This document shows positions 6,199 to 10,120 of a DNA stretch of 10,120 bases, one piece after another. The stretch comes from an uncultured beta proteobacterium (lineage in GTDB: Bacteria; Pseudomonadota; Gammaproteobacteria; Burkholderiales; Rhodocyclaceae). The position numbers and the translations under genes are program-made. Under the pieces are notes generated by a model that searched no databases, was not told where the DNA came from, and worked only from the letters and a program-made list of their open reading frames with translations. Where the stretch lies: assembly GCA_903953145.1 (NCBI GenBank), contig CAJBIL010000227.1, positions 1-10,120 of the forward strand. Direction: 5' to 3'. How positions within the stretch are numbered: position 1 is the stretch's first letter; each line of letters opens with the position of its first letter.

Positions 6199-7731
6199 TT
6201 ACAGCGGAATGTTGCCGTGCTTGCGCCACGGATTTTCGAGTTTTTTGCCACGTAGCATGGCGAGCGAGCGGCAGATGCGTTTGCGCGTTTCGTTCGGCAT
6301 GATCACGTCGTCGATGAAGCCGCGAGCACCCGCCACGAAGGGGTTGGCAAACTTGGCTTTGTACTCGGCTTCGCGCTCGGCCAGTTTGGCCGGATCGCCC
6401 TTTTCTTCGCGGAAAATGATCTCGACGGCGCCCTTTGGCCCCATCACTGCGATTTCAGCCGATGGCCATGCAAAATTTACGTCGCCACGCAGGTGTTTCG
6501 AGCTCATCACGTCGTAGGCGCCGCCGTAGGCTTTGCGCGTAATCACGGTAATTTTCGGTACCGTGCATTCGGCGTAGGCATAGAGCAGTTTGGCGCCATG
6601 CTTGATGATGCCGCCGTACTCCTGCGCTGTGCCAGGCATGAAGCCGGGGACGTCAACAAAGGTGACGACCGGTATATTGAAAGCGTCGCAGTAGCGGACA
6701 AAACGTGCCGCCTTGATCGAACTCTTGATATCCAGGCAACCGGCCATGACCAGCGGCTGGTTGGCGACGATGCCGACGGTTGAGCCTTCCATGCGGCCGA
6801 AGCCGATGATGATGTTCTTGGCGTAATCCGGTTGCAGCTCGAAAAAATCGCCATCATCAACGGTTTTGACGATCAGTTCCTTGATGTCGTAGGGCTTGTT
6901 GGCGTTGTCCGGCACCAGCGTATCGAGCGAATAGTCGAGCCGGTCGGCGGGATCCTGCGCGGGGATAACCGGTGGTTTTTCACGGTTGTTGGCCGGCAGG
7001 AAGCTGATGAAACGGCGCATCATCATCAGTGCTTCAACGTCGTTTTCAAAGGCCAGATCAGCAACGCCTGATTTGCTGGTATGCGTTACGGCACCACCGA
7101 GCTCCTCCGCCGTCACGTCTTCATGCGTCACTGTTTTGACAACCTCGGGGCCGGTGACAAACATGTAGGAGGAGTCCTTGACCATGAAGATGAAGTCGGT
7201 CATTGACGGGCTATACACAGCGCCGCCGGCACAGGGCCCCATGATCAGCGAGATTTGCGGGATAACGCCGGAGGCCATCACGTTACGCTGAAAGACATCG
7301 GCGTAGCCACCGAGCGAGGCAACGCCCTCTTGGATGCGTGCGCCGCCGGAGTCGTTCATGCCGATCACCGGGGCACCGACCTTCATCGCGTGATCCATCA
7401 CCTTGCAGATTTTCTCGGCATGCGACTCCGAGAGTGATCCACCAAAAACCGTGAAGTCTTGCGAGAAAACAAAGATCAGGCGTCCATTGATCGTACCGCA
7501 GCCAATAACGACGCCATCCCCCGGCACCGATTGCTCGGCCATCCCGAAGTCAGTGCAACGATGCTCCTTGAACATGTCCCACTCTTCAAAGGAGCCGGTG
7601 TCGAGCAGAAGTTCGATGCGCTCGCGGGCGGTCAGTTTGCCCTTGGTGTGCTGGCTGTCGATGCGCTTCTGGCCACCACCCAGACAAGCCGCCGCGCGCT
7701 TTTCTTCAAGCTGGCGAATGATGTCGTGCAT
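6199..7731 (-). CDS. pccB: Propionyl-CoA carboxylase beta subunit (carboxyltransferase)
   Basis: Carboxyltransferase half of the carboxylase, moving CO2 from biotin to the acyl-CoA alpha carbon. The protein has 510 residues, standard for the family, with two crotonase-fold halves. Visible features are GKLTARERIELLLD at 31-44, GGSLSESHAEK, NDSGGARIQEG at 126-136 and GPCAGGAVYSP at 165-175 (N-terminal CoA and oxyanion regions). The C-terminal half shows DVPGFMPGTAQEYGGII at 360-376 and RKAYGGAYDVMSSKHL at 399-414. Asp407 in this last motif matches the position that favours propionyl-CoA in Streptomyces PccB (Asp422), whereas acetyl-CoA-preferring homologues carry a hydrophobic residue there. 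The start is supported by GGGAG at 7744-7740, eight bases upstream. The gene is 92 bases downstream of meaB and 22 bases upstream of pccA. Confidence 0.96.
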   Translation of the reverse strand: MHDIIRQLEEKRAAACLGGGQKRIDSQHTKGKLTARERIELLLDTGSFEEWDMFKEHRCTDFGMAEQSVPGDGVVIGCGTINGRLIFVFSQDFTVFGGSLSESHAEKICKVMDHAMKVGAPVIGMNDSGGARIQEGVASLGGYADVFQRNVMASGVIPQISLIMGPCAGGAVYSPSMTDFIFMVKDSSYMFVTGPEVVKTVTHEDVTAEELGGAVTHTSKSGVADLAFENDVEALMMMRRFISFLPANNREKPPVIPAQDPADRLDYSLDTLVPDNANKPYDIKELIVKTVDDGDFFELQPDYAKNIIIGFGRMEGSTVGIVANQPLVMAGCLDIKSSIKAARFVRYCDAFNIPVVTFVDVPGFMPGTAQEYGGIIKHGAKLLYAYAECTVPKITVITRKAYGGAYDVMSSKHLRGDVNFAWPSAEIAVMGPKGAVEIIFREEKGDPAKLAEREAEYKAKFANPFVAGARGFIDDVIMPNETRKRICRSLAMLRGKKLENPWRKHGNIPL

Positions 7732-7739
7732 AAGGTCTA

Positions 7740-7744
7740 CTCCC
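7740..7744 (-). promoter_or_regulatory. pccB ribosome binding site
   Basis: GGGAG read on the minus strand, eight bases before the pccB ATG at 7731. Confidence 0.75.
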
Positions 7745-7787
7745 TAACGGTCGGGTAAATCAAAAATACTCAAAAAATCCGTAACAC

Positions 7788-7804
7788 GGCACCTGATCGG
7801 CGCC
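7788..7804 (-). other. Small hairpin between meaB and pccB
   Basis: On the minus strand GGCGCC and GGTGCC pair over six bases with one G-T wobble around GATCA. A T6 run (7777-7772) and a T5 run follow, but the first starts ten bases after the stem, too far for a standard terminator. This 92-base gap is the longest one inside the visible operon, so partial attenuation or an mRNA processing site is possible. No clear promoter for pccB is seen in it. Confidence 0.3.
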
Positions 7805-7823
7805 TCACAACAATCTTTGTAAC

Positions 7824-8846
7824 TTAATGCTGTAAATTCGCCAGCAATTCGTGGGCCGCTGCACCTGGCGTTGTACGCCCCTCTGCAACGGCCGTACTTA
7901 GCGTCACAAGGCTGGCGCGTACCCGGGGGTGACGCTGAAAAAACTGTTGCAGGCCGGAATTGATCAGGCTCCACATCCAATCAACGGACTGCCGCTGGCG
8001 GCGTGCAGCAAATTCGCCCGTCGGCTTCAGTGCCGCATCGTATTGTTCGACCTGTGCCCAGAATTCGGCAATGCCCTCCTTGTGCAGCGCAGAAAGCATG
8101 ATGACCGGCGGCGACCAGTTGGGCGAAGTCGGGCGCAGCATGTGCAAGGCATTTTTCCACTGCGCACGCGCTACCTGAGCAGCTTTCGGGTCGATGTCCG
8201 CCTTGTTGATCACCACCATGTCGGCAATTTCGACGATGCCTTTTTTGATCGCCTGCAAGTCGTCACCGGCATTGGGCAACTGGAGCAGGCAAAACATATC
8301 AACCATGCCGGCAACCGCTGTTTCCGATTGCCCGACGCCGACTGTCTCAACGATGATTACATCGTAGCCGGCTGCCTCGCAGGCGAGCATCGCTTCACGC
8401 GTTTTATCTGCGACGCCACCGAGCGAACCCGCCGACGGGCTCGGGCGGATAAAAGCCGCTTCGCGCTGGCACAACAACTCCATGCGCGTCTTGTCGCCGA
8501 GAATCGAACCGCCGGATACCGAGGAGGAAGGATCAACTGCAAGTACCGCCAATCGTTTGCCCTGATCGATCAGCCAGATGCCAAGCGCCTCGATGAAGGT
8601 CGACTTGCCGGCCCCGGGAACGCCCGAGATGCCAATACGAATCGCCTGCCCGGTATGCGGCAGCAAGGTATTCAACACTTGCTGCGCACGTTGCTGATGG
8701 TCGGCACGTACCGACTCGATAAGGGTGATTGTTTTGGCCAGCGCACGCCGTTGTGCAGAACCACGCGCCAACAAGTCATCAACCAGCTTCTGGTCGATGG
8801 CGTGAAGCCCGGTAGCCGGCATATTGGCCATGTCCATTGAATACAA
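7824..8846 (-). CDS. meaB: MeaB/ArgK family GTPase, methylmalonyl-CoA mutase chaperone
   Basis: G3E-type P-loop GTPase that escorts methylmalonyl-CoA mutase: it gates transfer of adenosylcobalamin and protects the mutase from inactivation. E. coli homologues were once named ArgK. The protein has about 340 residues. Visible motifs are the Walker A GVPGAGKS at 75-82, the AVDPSSSVSGGSILGDKTRM block at about 103-122, ETVGVGQSE at 167-175 (G3 and switch region), and NKAD at 214-217 giving guanine specificity. The C-terminal arm (about 275-340) matches the family's dimerisation region. The gene lies directly after the mutase gene with a 21-base gap, as expected for a dedicated partner. The start is uncertain: TTG at 8846 has AGGA (8860-8857) ten bases upstream, while the first ATG at 8837 is 19 bases from it and has no other site. 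The difference is three residues. Confidence 0.95.
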   Translation of the reverse strand: MYSMDMANMPATGLHAIDQKLVDDLLARGSAQRRALAKTITLIESVRADHQQRAQQVLNTLLPHTGQAIRIGISGVPGAGKSTFIEALGIWLIDQGKRLAVLAVDPSSSVSGGSILGDKTRMELLCQREAAFIRPSPSAGSLGGVADKTREAMLACEAAGYDVIIVETVGVGQSETAVAGMVDMFCLLQLPNAGDDLQAIKKGIVEIADMVVINKADIDPKAAQVARAQWKNALHMLRPTSPNWSPPVIMLSALHKEGIAEFWAQVEQYDAALKPTGEFAARRQRQSVDWMWSLINSGLQQFFQRHPRVRASLVTLSTAVAEGRTTPGAAAHELLANLQH

Positions 8847-8856
8847 CTAGGCGTAT

Positions 8857-8860
8857 TCCT
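8857..8860 (-). promoter_or_regulatory. Probable meaB ribosome binding site favouring a TTG start
   Basis: AGGA on the minus strand in the 21-base gap after the mutase stop. Its spacing is acceptable for the TTG at 8846 and poor for the ATG at 8837. Confidence 0.5.
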
Positions 8861-8867
8861 GCGCGAC

Positions 8868-10120
8868 TCAGGTACGCGCCTTGCGGATTTCTTCGAGCAC
8901 TTTTTTCGCTGAATCTTCGATCCGCGTACCCGGCCCGAAAATGGCTCTGGCACCGGCCTTGAACAGATAGTCATAGTCCTGCGCCGGGATGACGCCACCG
9001 GCAAAGACGATGATATCGTCGGCGCCCTGATCTTTCAGGGCTTGCATCAGTGCCGGGAGCAGCGTCTTGTGGCCGGCTGCCAGTGAGGATACGCCAATGG
9101 CGTGCACGTCGTTTTCGATAGCCAGCCGCGCTGCTTCTTCAGGGGTCTGGAACAGTGGGCCGACGTCGATATCGAAACCAAGGTCGGCAAACGCGGTCGC
9201 CACCACCTTGGCGCCACGGTCATGGCCATCCTGCCCGAGCTTGGCGATCATGATGCGCGGCCGGCGGCCTTCTTCTTCCTTGAAGCTGACGATGTCGGCC
9301 TTGATCGCTTCCCAGCTTTCCAGACCTTCAACAACTCCACCATAAACCCCGGAAATGGTCTGGTTGTTGGCACGGAAACGGCCAAAAATTTTCTCCAGCG
9401 CATCGGATACTTCGCCGACTGTTGCGCGCAGGCGCATGGCTTTGATCGCGAGGTCGAGGAGATTGCCGTCACCGGTTTCCGCGCACCTGGTCAGTGCATC
9501 AAGTGCTGCTTGAACTGCAGTGCTGTCACGACTGTCGCGGATATTTTTGAGGCGGGCGATTTGCGAATCACGTACGGCATGGTTGTCGATATCAAGAATA
9601 TCAATCGCGTCCTGCTTGGCGAGCTTGTACTTATTGACGCCAACTATCACATCCTTGCCCGAATCAATGCGCGCCTGCTTGTCCGCCGCGCAGGTTTCGA
9701 TCTGCATCTTCGCCCAGCCTGACTCGACGGCTTTCGTCATGCCGCCCATCGTCTCGATTTCTTCAATGATGCCCCACGCCTTGTCGGCCATGTCCTGCGT
9801 CAGCTTCTCCATCATGTAGGAGCCTGCCCACGGATCGACCACGCTGGTGATATGCGTTTCTTCCTGAATGATCAGCTGCGTATTGCGCGCGATGCGTGAG
9901 GAGAATTCGGTCGGCAGCGCAATCGCTTCATCAAGCGCGTTGGTATGCAGCGACTGCGTGCCGCCGAACACCGCTGCCATCGCCTCGATGGTCGTGCGTA
10001 CGACGTTGTTATACGGGTCCTGCTCGGTGAGCGACCAGCCCGAGGTCTGGCTGTGCGTGCGCAGCATCAGCGACTTGGCGCTCTTCGGCTCGAACTTGCT
10101 CATGATGCGGCTCCAGAGCA
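8868..10120 (-). CDS. scpA: Methylmalonyl-CoA mutase, C-terminal part (5' end outside window)
   Basis: Adenosylcobalamin-dependent mutase that rearranges (R)-methylmalonyl-CoA to succinyl-CoA. The frame stays open to the window edge and the residues before the Met at 10103 read LWSRI, which fits the interior of the family, so that Met is internal and the gene continues to the right. About 417 residues of a protein usually near 700 to 730 are visible. The first part is the end of the catalytic TIM barrel, with LRTHSQTSGWSLTEQDPYNN and GGTQSLHTN. A linker follows, then the C-terminal cobalamin-binding domain starting RPRIMIAKLGQDGHDRG, which holds the DXHXXG motif with the histidine that ligates cobalt, then GVSSLAAGH and VFAGGVIP. 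The B12 domain is therefore fused, as in MutB/Sbm-type large subunits. The gene leads the visible part of the operon ahead of meaB. Isobutyryl-CoA mutase-type relatives are less likely given the propionyl-CoA carboxylase genes. Confidence 0.95.
   Translation of the reverse strand, partial: LWSRIMSKFEPKSAKSLMLRTHSQTSGWSLTEQDPYNNVVRTTIEAMAAVFGGTQSLHTNALDEAIALPTEFSSRIARNTQLIIQEETHITSVVDPWAGSYMMEKLTQDMADKAWGIIEEIETMGGMTKAVESGWAKMQIETCAADKQARIDSGKDVIVGVNKYKLAKQDAIDILDIDNHAVRDSQIARLKNIRDSRDSTAVQAALDALTRCAETGDGNLLDLAIKAMRLRATVGEVSDALEKIFGRFRANNQTISGVYGGVVEGLESWEAIKADIVSFKEEEGRRPRIMIAKLGQDGHDRGAKVVATAFADLGFDIDVGPLFQTPEEAARLAIENDVHAIGVSSLAAGHKTLLPALMQALKDQGADDIIVFAGGVIPAQDYDYLFKAGARAIFGPGTRIEDSAKKVLEEIRKART

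Noticed and set aside
6177..6251. Longer N terminus for the carboxylase alpha subunit
   Set aside because: The extra 25 residues overlap the end of pccB, are unlike the family, and the ribosome binding site sits directly before the canonical MFKKILIANRGE start.
7929..8840. 303-codon open frame on the + strand opposite meaB
   Set aside because: Fully antisense to a GTPase with all its motifs intact. The translated sequence has no family resemblance and no ribosome binding site was found.
10101..10103. Methylmalonyl-CoA mutase beginning at the Met at 10103
   Set aside because: The frame continues open to the window edge with family-like residues before this Met, and the catalytic barrel's N-terminal half would be missing. 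The gene is cut by the window, not truncated.
1..10120. Defence, phage, mobile or other novel system
   Set aside because: All gene-sized stretches are explained by familiar housekeeping or propionyl-CoA genes. No transposase, integrase, direct-repeat array or unusual composition was seen.

Overview
The window reads as ordinary core metabolism from a Gram-negative proteobacterium, most likely a betaproteobacterium of the Rhodocyclaceae/Dechloromonas-Accumulibacter type. That placement is inference, resting on the dat-ybeD-lipB-lipA gene order, the complete methylmalonyl-CoA branch, the moderately high GC content and a REP-like palindrome of a kind I associate with that group. No 16S or other marker is present to confirm it. 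The sequence is densely coding. I see no mobile element, CRISPR array, tRNA, rRNA or phage gene.

Left part (1-2621, + strand): a tight lipoate operon. It starts inside a D-amino acid aminotransferase (dat, 5' end outside the window), followed by the small YbeD/DUF493 protein, octanoyltransferase LipB and the radical-SAM lipoyl synthase LipA. dat/ybeD and lipB/lipA overlap. LipB moves octanoate from ACP to lipoyl domains and LipA inserts the two sulfurs, so together they make protein-bound lipoate.

Middle (2622-4150): a 214-base non-coding stretch with two adjacent inverted repeats, one of them REP-like. It is followed by lgt (prolipoprotein diacylglyceryl transferase) and, overlapping by ATGA, a vicinal-oxygen-chelate protein that resembles methylmalonyl-CoA epimerase. 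A perfect palindrome followed by T residues at 4124-4150 separates these + strand genes from the convergent - strand operon and can serve both directions.

Right part (4188-10120, - strand, transcribed right to left): the propionyl-CoA to succinyl-CoA operon, in order methylmalonyl-CoA mutase (5' end outside the window), the MeaB/ArgK G-protein chaperone, the carboxyltransferase (beta) subunit and the biotin-carrying (alpha) subunit of propionyl-CoA carboxylase. The carboxylase makes (S)-methylmalonyl-CoA, an epimerase converts it to the R form, and the B12 mutase, kept active by MeaB, yields succinyl-CoA. No epimerase lies in the visible part of that operon, which makes the VOC gene just across the shared terminator the natural candidate.

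I found no evidence of a previously undescribed system. The points most worth checking are the VOC protein's altered first metal-ligand position, its coupling to lgt, and the paired inverted repeats before lgt.
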